Origin: Amycolatopsis taiwanensis DSM 45107
GTDB taxonomy: Bacteria; Actinomycetota; Actinomycetes; Mycobacteriales; Pseudonocardiaceae
NCBI RefSeq assembly: GCF_000519205.1
Contig: NZ_KI912599.1
Span: 189,069 to 227,882, forward strand
Direction of reading: 5' to 3'
Length of the DNA stretch: 38,814 bases
Positions 1 to 7,445 of the stretch are shown one piece after another. The translations under genes and the position numbers were made by a program. Every line of letters begins with the position of its first letter. The first letter of the stretch is position 1. The notes beneath the pieces are model-generated. The model had not been told where the DNA came from. It ran no database searches and saw only the letters and a program-made list of their open reading frames with translations.

Positions 1-57
1 CCTGGGGTGGGGACACGCGCGTCCGAATCGGGAAGTCAGGTGCCTGGGGCGGGGACA
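1..57. repeat. 21-bp repeat array A (edge of window)
   Basis: About three degenerate units in the G-rich orientation (cctggggtggggacacg, then a diverged unit, then cctggggcggggacacgg). They match the family seen in four other arrays of this window. The array is cut by the window edge, so its true length is unknown. The last unit overlaps the 3' end of the aminotransferase gene and encodes its final residues (VPAPGT). Confidence 0.6.
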
Positions 58-1406
58 CGGGCGATGTCGGCGACGGCGGCGAGCAAGCGGTCGACGTCGG
101 AGGCGTTGGTGTAGGGGGCGATGCCGGCACGGACCGCGCCGGTGTCCCCGAGCCCGAGGTGCCGTGAGCATTCCAGCGCGTAGAAACTGCCCGCGGGAGC
201 GTTGACGCCGCGATCGGCGAGTTCGCGGTAGAGCGCCGCCGGCCGCATGCGGTCGAGGGAGAAGAGCACGGTCGGCGTGCGGTGCCGGTTCGGCGAGCCG
301 TAGCGGGTGACGCCCGATATCTCCGCCAGACCGGCATCCAGGCGCCGGAGCAGCGCGTCTTCATGTTCCGCCACGCCGCGCATCGACCGGACGAGGCGCT
401 CGCGCCGGGCGCTGTCGCCAGGTGCCAGTCCGGCTTGGGCGTTGTCGCCGGGTGCCAGTTCGGCTTGGGCGTTGTCGCCGGGTGTCAGTTCGGGTTGGGC
501 GTTGTCGCCGGGTGTCAGTTCGGGTTGGGTGCTGTTGCCGGGTGCCAGTTCGGCTCGGGCGGCGTCGCCGGGTATCAGCCCGGCCAGGAAGTCGATCGCG
601 GCCGTGGTGCCGGCGAGCAGCTCGTAGGGAAGCGTGCCCAGCTCGAACCGCTCGGGCACGGCGTCGGTCGACGGCGCCAGCTTGTCCGGGTGCAAGGCTT
701 CCAGCAGGTCCCTCCGGGCCGCGACGATGCCCAGGTGCGGGCCCAGGAACTTGTACGGCGAGCAGGCGAAGAAGTCCGCACCGAGGTCGGCCAGCCCCAC
801 CGGGCTGTGCGCGGTGAAATGCACACCATCCACATAGGACAGAGCGCCGGCGGCGCGGACCGCCGCGGTGATGGCGGGAACGTCGGGCCGGGTGCCCAAC
901 AGGTTCGATGCCGCGGTGACCGCGACCAGCCGGGTCCGCGGACAGAGCAGGCCGGTGACGGCCTCGACCGGCAGTTCGCCGGTGACCGCGTCGAATTCGG
1001 CCCACCGCACGGTGACGCCACGCGCCTCGGCCGCCTGCACCCATGGCCGGATGTTCGCATCGTGGTCCAGCCGAGTGACCACGATCTCGTCACCGTCGGC
1101 CCAGGTTTTGGCCAGTGCACGGGAAAAGTCGTAGGTCAGCTGGGTCATGCTGCGGCCGAATACGATGCCGCCCGGCGCCGCCCCCAGCAGGTCGGCCGCG
1201 GCAGCACGGGCCTCGCCCACGATCCGGTCGGCGCGCCGCTCGGCCGCGGTCACGCTGCCCCGGTTCGCGATCGCGGAGGTCAGCGTGGACGCGACCGCCT
1301 CCGCCACCGGCGTGGGCACCTGTGACCCGCCGGGCCCGTCGAAATGCGCCGCACCTTCCTCCAGCGCCGGAAACCACTTCCGCACCGCGTTCACGTCATA
1401 AGTCAC
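36..1406 (-). CDS. Cysteine desulfurase-like protein (class V aminotransferase fold)
   Basis: A PLP-dependent class V aminotransferase-fold protein of 456 residues, of the cysteine desulfurase-like (TIGR01976/VC1184) type as far as I can judge. The PLP lysine is in CSPYKFLGPHLG, with an upstream YVDGVHFTAH segment that should hold the PLP-ring Asp and His. The substrate is unknown. Relatives are about 400 residues long; the excess here is a six-fold decapeptide repeat at about residues 272-332, between the PLP domain and the C-terminal small domain. The start is GTG with no Shine-Dalgarno sequence; a weak TAACAC lies 7 nt upstream, so the transcript may be leaderless, or the gene may be co-transcribed with the LysR gene 79 nt upstream. 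The last residues (VPAPGT) are encoded by a unit of the dispersed 21-bp repeat, so the natural end may have been remodelled. Confidence 0.85.
   Translation of the reverse strand: MTYDVNAVRKWFPALEEGAAHFDGPGGSQVPTPVAEAVASTLTSAIANRGSVTAAERRADRIVGEARAAAADLLGAAPGGIVFGRSMTQLTYDFSRALAKTWADGDEIVVTRLDHDANIRPWVQAAEARGVTVRWAEFDAVTGELPVEAVTGLLCPRTRLVAVTAASNLLGTRPDVPAITAAVRAAGALSYVDGVHFTAHSPVGLADLGADFFACSPYKFLGPHLGIVAARRDLLEALHPDKLAPSTDAVPERFELGTLPYELLAGTTAAIDFLAGLIPGDAARAELAPGNSTQPELTPGDNAQPELTPGDNAQAELAPGDNAQAGLAPGDSARRERLVRSMRGVAEHEDALLRRLDAGLAEISGVTRYGSPNRHRTPTVLFSLDRMRPAALYRELADRGVNAPAGSFYALECSRHLGLGDTGAVRAGIAPYTNASDVDRLLAAVADIARVPAPGT
409..588 (-). repeat. In-frame 30-bp tandem repeat (6 decapeptide units)
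   Basis: Six consecutive 30-bp units inside the aminotransferase-like gene. The two middle units (469-498 and 499-528) are identical or nearly so, and the outer ones diverge. On the coding strand they give a decapeptide of the form x-E-L-[AT]-P-G-[DN]-N-A-Q. The period is a multiple of three, so copy number can change without a frameshift. The unit is different in sequence and period from the 21-bp intergenic family. Confidence 0.9.
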
Positions 1407-1485
1407 GGTGCCAGTGTTATTCGAAACGTGCGCGCTTAGCCAGACCGCGACATCCGTTGTTATCGACCGGTTGACTCGCGCCTGG

Positions 1486-2358
1486 TCAGGGCGCCATCGC
1501 GAGCACCGAGTCGGCGACGTTCTGCACCACGGTGCGCGTGTTCACCGGCCGGACCAGCCAGGTGGTCATGGCCAGCGTGAGGCCGGCCAACGGCCGCCAT
1601 GGCCAGTCGGGCAGTTGTTGGGAAGCGGTGTGCCGGCCGACCAGTACCGCATCCGCCCGCACCGCTTCGGCGCAGGCGCGTGCGTGCGCGACGAAATGCT
1701 GGAATATCCACTGTGGACGCACATCGGCGGCGCTCGCCGCGGCGATGAGGCTGTCTTGCTGGGTAGGAACCTGTTCGCGCGAGTGCACCAGGACTCGTAC
1801 CCCGTCCAGATCCGCCAGCCGCCAGCCCTCGTTTCCCGCCAGTGGGTGCCGTGGGCGGACCGCGACCCCGAGCGGTTCCTGCCAAAGCAGCTTCGAAAAG
1901 CACTCGCTCGGCGGGACCTGATGCACGATTCCGATGTCGACGCGGCCCTGCCGCAGCAACAGCAGTTGTTCCGTGCTGCCGGCTTCACGGTAGTTCAGGT
2001 CGCAGCGCGGTACCTCGCGCTGGATGCGCTCGGCCAGCGACACCAACCAGTCCTCCGGAACTCCGGGAGGCACACCGATCACCACGATCTCTCGTGGCGG
2101 CGCCGTGCTCGCGATGACCTCCCTGGTGGAGCGCTCCAAGGCGAGTAGTTGTCGAGCGTGTCCGAGCAGGGCTGAACCCGCGGAGGTGAGTGTGACGCCA
2201 CGCGGCGTCCTCTCGAAGAGCGGCTGGCCGAGTTGCCGTTCGAGCGCCGACATCTGGCGGGTCAATGACGGTTGCGAGACCAGGAGTTGCGTGGCGGCCT
2301 TGTTGAACGAGCCCTGGTCGGCGATCGCCAGGAAGTAGCGCAGCTGCCGGAACTCCAT
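1486..2358 (-). CDS. LysR-family transcriptional regulator
   Basis: A LysR-type regulator of 290 residues, with an N-terminal winged helix-turn-helix (MEFRQLRYFLAIADQGSF onward, residues 1-60) and a C-terminal LysR substrate-binding domain. The frame stays open upstream, but the ATG chosen has a GGAGG Shine-Dalgarno sequence 7 nt before it and begins with the conserved family N-terminus, so upstream starts are unlikely. It is divergent from the isomerase/SDR/MFS operon across a 137-bp gap holding a T-N11-A palindrome, the classical arrangement for a LysR protein controlling its neighbour. The effector is unknown. The aminotransferase-like gene follows on the same strand after 79 bp. Confidence 0.93.
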   Translation of the reverse strand: MEFRQLRYFLAIADQGSFNKAATQLLVSQPSLTRQMSALERQLGQPLFERTPRGVTLTSAGSALLGHARQLLALERSTREVIASTAPPREIVVIGVPPGVPEDWLVSLAERIQREVPRCDLNYREAGSTEQLLLLRQGRVDIGIVHQVPPSECFSKLLWQEPLGVAVRPRHPLAGNEGWRLADLDGVRVLVHSREQVPTQQDSLIAAASAADVRPQWIFQHFVAHARACAEAVRADAVLVGRHTASQQLPDWPWRPLAGLTLAMTTWLVRPVNTRTVVQNVADSVLAMAP

Positions 2359-2374
2359 CGAACCTCCAAGGCTA

Positions 2375-2387
2375 TAGCTTGCAAGCA
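2375..2387. promoter_or_regulatory. Candidate LysR operator (T-N11-A palindrome)
   Basis: The sequence TAGCTTGCAAGCA contains a perfect 10-bp palindrome GCTTGCAAGC flanked by T and A in T-N11-A spacing, the typical LysR box. It lies 17 bp upstream of the LysR ATG and 109 bp upstream of the isomerase ATG, in an otherwise GC-rich gap. Binding is inferred. Confidence 0.5.
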
Positions 2388-2495
2388 TAACCGTGATACG
2401 GGGTAGGACTTGGACCAGGCGGGCCGTGATGGCTTCTAATGAGGTGGCGGTGCCCGCCCGGTTCCGTCGAGATGAGCCTGTGACGAGGAAGTTTG

Positions 2496-3341
2496 ATGAA
2501 GCTCGGCGTCTACTCGATCTGTCTGCCCGATCTGACCCCGGAGCAGGCCGTGCACGAGGCAAAGGCGGCTACCTATGCGGGAATTGAATGGCGTGTCGGT
2601 GTGCTGCCGGACCCTGCCGCGACGCCCGACTTCTTCACCAACAACCGTTGCACCCTCCCGCCGACGCCCGAAGCCCTCGCGCGGACGGCCTCCCGGTGCG
2701 AGTCCGCCGGCCTGCGGATCATCGGGCTCGGCACCTATGTCGAGGCCGGTGATCTCGACGGGGTAGCCCACGGCATGGAGCTCGCGCGTGCATGCGGTGC
2801 ACCATGGATCCGGCTCCGCGCGCCGTGGCGTACCGGGGAGCGCTTCGCCGGCCTGTTCGACCGTGCGCTCGGCTTCTTCTCCGGTGTGGAACGGCTCGCC
2901 CGGCGGACCGGGGTCCGTGGCCTGCTGGAGATCCATCAGCGCAGCATCGCGCCGAGCGCGTCCCTGGCCGAACGCCTGGTGTCGCGTTTGGATCCCGACT
3001 GTGTCGGGGTCATTTACGACGCGGGGAATCTGGTGCTCGAAGGCTATGAGGATCATCGGATGGCGGTGGAACTGCTCGGCCCGCACCTGACGCACGTGCA
3101 CCTCAAGAACGCCGCGTTCGACAGGCCCCCTGGTGGCGGAGTGTGGCAACCCCGGTGGACCCCCATGAACGACGGAGTACTCGACGTACCAGCGTTGCTG
3201 CGGGTGCTGGTCGAGGCAGGCTACGACGGATGGGTCTCGGTCGAGGACTTCAGCACTGACCGTTCCCCGGTCGAAGCGCTTCATTTCAACGCGGACTTCT
3301 TACGCCAGCACGGCGATTTCGAGCCGCCGGTAACGGATTGA
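2496..3341 (+). CDS. Sugar phosphate isomerase/epimerase-like TIM-barrel protein
   Basis: A xylose isomerase-like TIM-barrel protein of 281 residues. Likely metal ligands and catalytic residues stand at the expected strand ends: E145 (LLEIHQ), D175 (YDAGN), H202 (HVHLKN) and E250 (VSVEDF). Such enzymes isomerise or epimerise sugars, hydroxypyruvate or inositol derivatives, or act as dehydratases; the substrate cannot be read from sequence. The ATG is preceded by GAGGAAG at a suitable distance; a TTG directly before it is not needed. It is the first gene of a tight operon with a short-chain dehydrogenase and an MFS carrier, so uptake, oxidation and isomerisation of one compound is the natural reading. 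Confidence 0.88.
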   Translation: MKLGVYSICLPDLTPEQAVHEAKAATYAGIEWRVGVLPDPAATPDFFTNNRCTLPPTPEALARTASRCESAGLRIIGLGTYVEAGDLDGVAHGMELARACGAPWIRLRAPWRTGERFAGLFDRALGFFSGVERLARRTGVRGLLEIHQRSIAPSASLAERLVSRLDPDCVGVIYDAGNLVLEGYEDHRMAVELLGPHLTHVHLKNAAFDRPPGGGVWQPRWTPMNDGVLDVPALLRVLVEAGYDGWVSVEDFSTDRSPVEALHFNADFLRQHGDFEPPVTD

Positions 3342-3390
3342 GCCGAGCAATGTCCACCCGAACACGTTCTGAATAACACAGAGGACCGGC

Positions 3391-4161
3391 ATGACGAATG
3401 AAACTGACCGGCGCGTTGCGCTGGTAACCGGTGGTGCCGGAGCACTCGGTGCCACGATCGGGGCTCGGCTGGCCGCGGACGGTTCCGATGTGGTGCTTGT
3501 GGACGTGGATGCCGAGGGGGTCGAACGTGCGGCCGCGCGCCTGCGGGCCGGTACCGGCCGCCGGGTCGAAGGTTGGGTTGCTGACGTGTCCGATGTGGAC
3601 TCGGTTCGACGGACGATTTCGCGCCTGCGTGACGAATTCGGGCGGCTCGACCAGTTGGTGAACAACGCCGCGGTGAACCGGCGCGCCGATCTCGCCTCGG
3701 TCGGCCAGCAGGACTGGGAGCTGGTGATGCGGGTCAACCTGTGGGGACCGGCGGTGCTGTGCCAGGCCGCCGTTGAGCTGTGGCAGGCCGCCGGAACCGG
3801 GCGCGTGGTGAACATCTCCTCGCGCACCTGGCTGTCCGGCGGGCCCTTGGCCTACACCAGTTCCAAGGCCGGACTGGTCGGCCTGACTCGCGCGCTCGCT
3901 CTCGAACTGGCGCCGCTGGGGGTCACGGTGAACGCGGTCGCGCCGAGCATGGTCGTCACCCCATTCACCCGGCAGGGTCGCAGCGAGGACGAGTTCGCGG
4001 AATTCCTTGCCCGCCACCAGCGGATGACCCCGATCCAGCGGCTCGCGACCCCGGAGGACGTGGCCAATGCGGTCGCGTTCTTCGCCTCCGAGCAGGCCGC
4101 CTTCATCACCGGCGAAGTGCTGCACGTCTGCGGCGGTGCGCAACTCGCCCCCGCGCCCTGA
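3391..4161 (+). CDS. Short-chain dehydrogenase/reductase (SDR)
   Basis: A classical SDR oxidoreductase of 256 residues. It has the cofactor motif TGGAGALG (13-20), an acidic residue D38 at the end of the second strand that suggests NAD(H) rather than NADP(H), NNAA (91-94), N116, and the catalytic Ser143/144, Tyr155 and Lys159 in YTSSK. It probably oxidises or reduces a hydroxyl group of the compound handled by the neighbouring isomerase and carrier. It lies 49 bp after the isomerase stop and 33 bp before the MFS gene, so one transcript is expected. The substrate is unknown. Confidence 0.93.
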   Translation: MTNETDRRVALVTGGAGALGATIGARLAADGSDVVLVDVDAEGVERAAARLRAGTGRRVEGWVADVSDVDSVRRTISRLRDEFGRLDQLVNNAAVNRRADLASVGQQDWELVMRVNLWGPAVLCQAAVELWQAAGTGRVVNISSRTWLSGGPLAYTSSKAGLVGLTRALALELAPLGVTVNAVAPSMVVTPFTRQGRSEDEFAEFLARHQRMTPIQRLATPEDVANAVAFFASEQAAFITGEVLHVCGGAQLAPAP

Positions 4162-4194
4162 GCCACCCGATACCTCAACGCAGAGGAGACAACA

Positions 4195-5487
4195 GTGACG
4201 ACTACCAACCGAAAACCATCGTCCACGGTCGTGGAACCCAGCAACCGGCGCGCCTGGGCCGTGCTCGCGGTGGTCATCGCGTGTTCGGTGGTCGTGTTCC
4301 TGGACAAGGCCCTGCTCGGTCTGGTCGCGCAGCCGCTGAAACAGGACCTCAACCTCTCTTCGACGGAGTTCGGTTCCATCAGTGGCGCGTCCTACCTGCT
4401 GTTCGGCATCACCTGCCTGGTCGTCGGGTTTCTCGCCAACCGTGTTTCACCCCGATGGGTGCTGCTGGCCTGCGGCCTGATGTGGGCGCTCGGGCAGATA
4501 CCGGCGCTGTTCGCGGTCACCGGCGGAATGCTCTACGCCAGCCGGCTGGCGGTTGGCGCGGCCGAAGGCCCCGCACAGCCGATGTCGCACGTCACGGCAT
4601 ATTCGTGGTTCCCCAACCATCGACGTGGCCTGCCGGCCTCGCTGATCACCAGTGGCGCCTCCATCGCCAAGATCGCCTTTGCGCCGATCGTCACGCTGAT
4701 CATCGTCTCCTTCGGCTGGCGCGCCGGATTCGTCACCGTCGGCCTGCTCGCGCTGGTCTGGAGTGCGGTATGGCTCGTGGTCGGCAAGATGGGCCCGTAC
4801 TCCACCGCTTCCGAACTCACCACCACCGTGGAACCGGCCGAGCGGGTTCCGTGGCGTCGTTTCCTCTTCAGTGGCACCTTCATCGGCGCCCTGCTCGCCT
4901 ATTTCACTCAGGGCGCGCTGGCCGCGGTGATCTTCACCTGGCTGCCGTCGTACTTTCAGCACGGGCTCGGGTTCTCCGCGACGACTGCGGGATCGCTGTT
5001 CGGCCTCCCGAGCGCGATGGCGATCGTCGCGCTGCTGACGGTGGGCGCGGTCAGCGACCGCATGCTGCGCCGTGGTGTGCGGTCCCGGGTCGCGCGCGGC
5101 CTGTTCGGCGGTGCGTGCCTGATCTTCGCGGGCCTCGTGCTGTGCCTGCTGCCGTGGATCCACAGCCCGGTACTGGCCGTGATCACGTTGATGATCGGTT
5201 ATGGCGTGTCCACCACCGTGCAGGCGACCAGCAACCCGGTGGTCGCCGAGATCGTGCCGCCCGGCCAGCGCGCCGGAGCCCTCGGCGTGTTGACCGCGCT
5301 CGGCACGAGCGCCGGCGTCCTCAGCCCGATCTTCACCGGTAAGCTGCTCGACTCCGCCGCGACCCCGCAGGAGGGTTACACCCTCGCGTTCCTGGTGTTC
5401 GGCGGCCTCGTCGCCTTCGGTGGACTGTGCTTCGCGCTGCTGACGAATCCGGAGCGCGACATCCGTCGCCTGGGTCGCAAACGGTAA
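4195..5487 (+). CDS. MFS transporter (ACS-like organic anion/sugar acid carrier)
   Basis: A major facilitator superfamily permease of 430 residues with about 12 membrane segments and the usual cytoplasmic basic loop after helix 2 (NRVSPRWVLL). The N-terminal half, with EFGSISGASYLLFGI and GAAEGPAQPMSH, resembles the anion:cation symporter group that imports sugar acids and aromatic acids; this is family resemblance only. The start is GTG, with AGAGGAGAC just upstream. It ends the isomerase/SDR operon and is likely the uptake system for that pathway. The next gene is convergent, 29 bp away. Confidence 0.9.
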   Translation: MTTTNRKPSSTVVEPSNRRAWAVLAVVIACSVVVFLDKALLGLVAQPLKQDLNLSSTEFGSISGASYLLFGITCLVVGFLANRVSPRWVLLACGLMWALGQIPALFAVTGGMLYASRLAVGAAEGPAQPMSHVTAYSWFPNHRRGLPASLITSGASIAKIAFAPIVTLIIVSFGWRAGFVTVGLLALVWSAVWLVVGKMGPYSTASELTTTVEPAERVPWRRFLFSGTFIGALLAYFTQGALAAVIFTWLPSYFQHGLGFSATTAGSLFGLPSAMAIVALLTVGAVSDRMLRRGVRSRVARGLFGGACLIFAGLVLCLLPWIHSPVLAVITLMIGYGVSTTVQATSNPVVAEIVPPGQRAGALGVLTALGTSAGVLSPIFTGKLLDSAATPQEGYTLAFLVFGGLVAFGGLCFALLTNPERDIRRLGRKR

Positions 5488-5516
5488 CCGATCACATCCT
5501 GTCCGGATCGTGGAGT

Positions 5517-6473
5517 TCAGTTTGCTCCCGACGGCGCGAAGGTCCTGCGGTAGTCGGCGGGCGAGACGCCGACGATCTTGTGGAAGTGGTGCCGCAGCAG
5601 GGCGCCGGTGCCGAACCCGCACCGGCGCGCGATCTCCTCGATGCCGAGGTCGGTGGTCTCCAGCAGGGTTCGTGCGTGCAGCACGCGCTGGGTCGACAGC
5701 CAGCGATGCGGCGTGGTGCCGGTCTCGGCCACGAACCGCCGCGCGAAGGTCCGCTCGGACATCGCCGCCCGCCGCGCCAGCGCGGCGACGGTGTGCTCCT
5801 CGGTCAGGTGATCGAGCATCCAGTTGAGCACGGGTTGCAGGCTGTCGCCGCGGCACTCGGGAATCGGCAGGTCGATGTACTGCTGCTGCCCGCCTTCTCG
5901 CTGCGGTGGCACGACCATCCGCCGCGCGATGGCGTTGGCGACCTTGGTCCCGAGTTCGCGGCGCACGAGGTGCAGGCAGGCGTCGATGCCCGCGGCGGTG
6001 CCGGCGCTGGTGATCACGTCTCCCTCGTCGACGAACAGCACGTCCGGGTCGACCTGCACCTTCGGGAAGCGTTCGCGGAACTCCTCGATGTAGCGCCAGT
6101 GCGTCGTGCAGCGGCGACCGTCCAGCAGGCCGGTCGCGCCCAGCAGGAACGCGCCGCTGCACACGGAGAGCAGCGTGGCGCCGCGGCTCCTCGCGTCCCG
6201 GACCGCGTCGACCACCGCGGGCGGGTGGTTGTCGCGGATCCCGGCCGGCAGCGCGACGAGGTCCGCGCCGTCCAGGCCGTCGAGCCCGTGGTCGGGAAGG
6301 ACCCCCATGCCGACGCTCGACCGCAGCGGCCGACCGGCGTGCTCGCCGCACACCCGGAACTCGAAGGGCGGCACGCCGTCGTCGGTCCGGTCGATGCCGA
6401 ACACCTCGCAGATCACGCCGAACTCGAAGGGAGTGAAACCGTCGATCAGCACGGCGGCCACTGTACGCAACAT
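5517..6473 (-). CDS. GlxA-type AraC regulator with DJ-1/PfpI domain
   Basis: A two-domain transcription factor of 318 residues. Residues 1-170 form a DJ-1/PfpI (class I glutamine amidotransferase-like) domain with the nucleophile-elbow cysteine C105 in SVCSGAF. Residues about 215-310 form an AraC double helix-turn-helix ending in CGFGTGALLRHHFHK and VGVSPADYRRTF. The family regulates small-molecule and amine catabolism and stress genes; the ligand is unknown. The start lacks a strong Shine-Dalgarno sequence. It is convergent with the MFS gene and divergent from a 58-residue membrane peptide gene, with strong inverted repeats in the 71-bp gap that may be its operator. Confidence 0.92.
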   Translation of the reverse strand: MLRTVAAVLIDGFTPFEFGVICEVFGIDRTDDGVPPFEFRVCGEHAGRPLRSSVGMGVLPDHGLDGLDGADLVALPAGIRDNHPPAVVDAVRDARSRGATLLSVCSGAFLLGATGLLDGRRCTTHWRYIEEFRERFPKVQVDPDVLFVDEGDVITSAGTAAGIDACLHLVRRELGTKVANAIARRMVVPPQREGGQQQYIDLPIPECRGDSLQPVLNWMLDHLTEEHTVAALARRAAMSERTFARRFVAETGTTPHRWLSTQRVLHARTLLETTDLGIEEIARRCGFGTGALLRHHFHKIVGVSPADYRRTFAPSGAN

Positions 6474-6501
6474 GGCAGCATTTTAGCGTAGACCGGCAGA
6501 A

Positions 6502-6544
6502 CTGCCACTGTTGGCAGGAAGTTATTGGTCGGAAACTTCTTGCC
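6502..6544. promoter_or_regulatory. Nested inverted repeats between GlxA regulator and small gene
   Basis: Two inverted repeats are visible: CTGCCA-N4-TGGCAG (6502-6517) and GGCAGGAAGTT-N10-AACTTCTTGCC (6513-6523 and 6534-6544; 10 of 11 positions complementary), sharing the TGGCAG half. The second ends exactly at the ATG of the 58-residue gene. They could be an operator for the divergent AraC-type regulator or an RNA hairpin over the start codon region. Confidence 0.5.
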
Positions 6545-6721
6545 ATGACAACCTTGATAGTTTTCCTGATCCTCCTCGGTGGCATCGGCGCGGCCCTGGA
6601 GTACAACCATCGCCGCAACCACCCGAGCCTCCCGGCCGGCAGCACGAATTTCGACGACCGCGACCAGGTCAGAATGCGACAGGAATTGCGTATTCTCACC
6701 CGAAACGGGCACGGGAGCTAG
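6545..6721 (+). CDS. Small single-pass membrane protein (58 aa)
   Basis: A short gene beginning MTTLIVFLILLGGIGAAL, one hydrophobic segment at the extreme N-terminus, followed by a basic and polar tail (EYNHRRNHPSL, then DDRDQVRMRQELRIL) ending in NGHGS. The arrangement is that of a small inner-membrane protein with a cytosolic amphipathic tail. I do not recognise the family. No good Shine-Dalgarno sequence is seen, and the inverted repeat above abuts the ATG. It lies 43 bp before the response regulator gene on the same strand, so it may be co-transcribed with that two-component system and could modulate it; this is inference. Confidence 0.55.
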   Translation: MTTLIVFLILLGGIGAALEYNHRRNHPSLPAGSTNFDDRDQVRMRQELRILTRNGHGS

Positions 6722-6764
6722 CCCGCTCGATTCCGCCGGGAATCGAAAGAGTCACAATGAGCCC

Positions 6765-7445
6765 ATGCTGGTCCTGGTGGTTGACGACGATTCCGATGTC
6801 CGGGACAGCCTCGCGCTCAGCCTGGAGTTCGAGGGATACGCCGTGGCGACGGCGCCGGACGGTGCCGAGGCCCTGCGCCGTGCGGCGGCCGACAAGCCCG
6901 ATCTGATGATCGTGGACGTGATGATGCCCGGGGTGGACGGGCTGGAGGCCTGCCGGCGCCTCCGGGCCGCGGGCAACCGGGTGCCGATCCTCATGCTTAC
7001 CGCGCGCGACGCGCTCGGCGACCGGGTCACCGGGCTGGACGCGGGCGCGGACGACTACCTGGTCAAACCATTCGCGCTGGAGGAGTTGCTGGCCCGGGTG
7101 CGCGCGTTGCTCCGCCCCGCCCGGCGCCAGGAACGCCCCCAGCCACCCAGTGAGCAACTGCGGTTCGAGGACCTGACGCTCGATCCCGGCACGCGCGAGG
7201 TGTTCCGCGGAGACCGCCCGATTTCGTTGACCCCGACCGAATTCGATCTGCTCAAGCTGCTCATTTCGGCGCCGCGCCAGGTGCTCACTCGTACCCATTT
7301 GCAACGTGAGGTCTGGGGGCACGAGCCCAACACGAACAATCTGGACGTGTATGTCGGCTACCTGCGCCGTAAAACCGAGGCCGGCGGCGAGCCGCGGCTG
7401 CTGCACACCGTGCGCGGTGTCGGATATGTGTTGAGATCGCCGTGA
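6765..7445 (+). CDS. mprA: OmpR-family response regulator (MprA-like)
   Basis: A 226-residue response regulator. The receiver domain (1-118) has acidic residues D7/D8, phospho-acceptor D51 in IVDVMMPGVDG, T79 and K101 in LVKPFALEE. The C-terminal winged helix (about 130-226) has SLTPTEFDLLKLL and GYLRRKTE. Receiver wording (VDGLEACRRL, LDAGADDYL, KPFALEELLARVRALL) is close to mycobacterial MprA, an envelope-stress regulator; the ortholog call is by resemblance. The ATG at 6765 was chosen because the receiver fold begins directly there; the open frame upstream covers the small membrane gene in another frame. The stop overlaps the kinase GTG by GTGA. Confidence 0.9.
   Translation: MLVLVVDDDSDVRDSLALSLEFEGYAVATAPDGAEALRRAAADKPDLMIVDVMMPGVDGLEACRRLRAAGNRVPILMLTARDALGDRVTGLDAGADDYLVKPFALEELLARVRALLRPARRQERPQPPSEQLRFEDLTLDPGTREVFRGDRPISLTPTEFDLLKLLISAPRQVLTRTHLQREVWGHEPNTNNLDVYVGYLRRKTEAGGEPRLLHTVRGVGYVLRSP

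Noticed and set aside
282..1325. A 347-residue plus-strand frame over the aminotransferase-like gene
   Set aside because: It is the complement of a well-supported PLP enzyme; its apparent repeats come from the 30-bp tandem repeat.
4447..6699. A 750-residue minus-strand frame spanning the MFS and GlxA genes
   Set aside because: It is an Arg-rich shadow frame over two genes with clear motifs.
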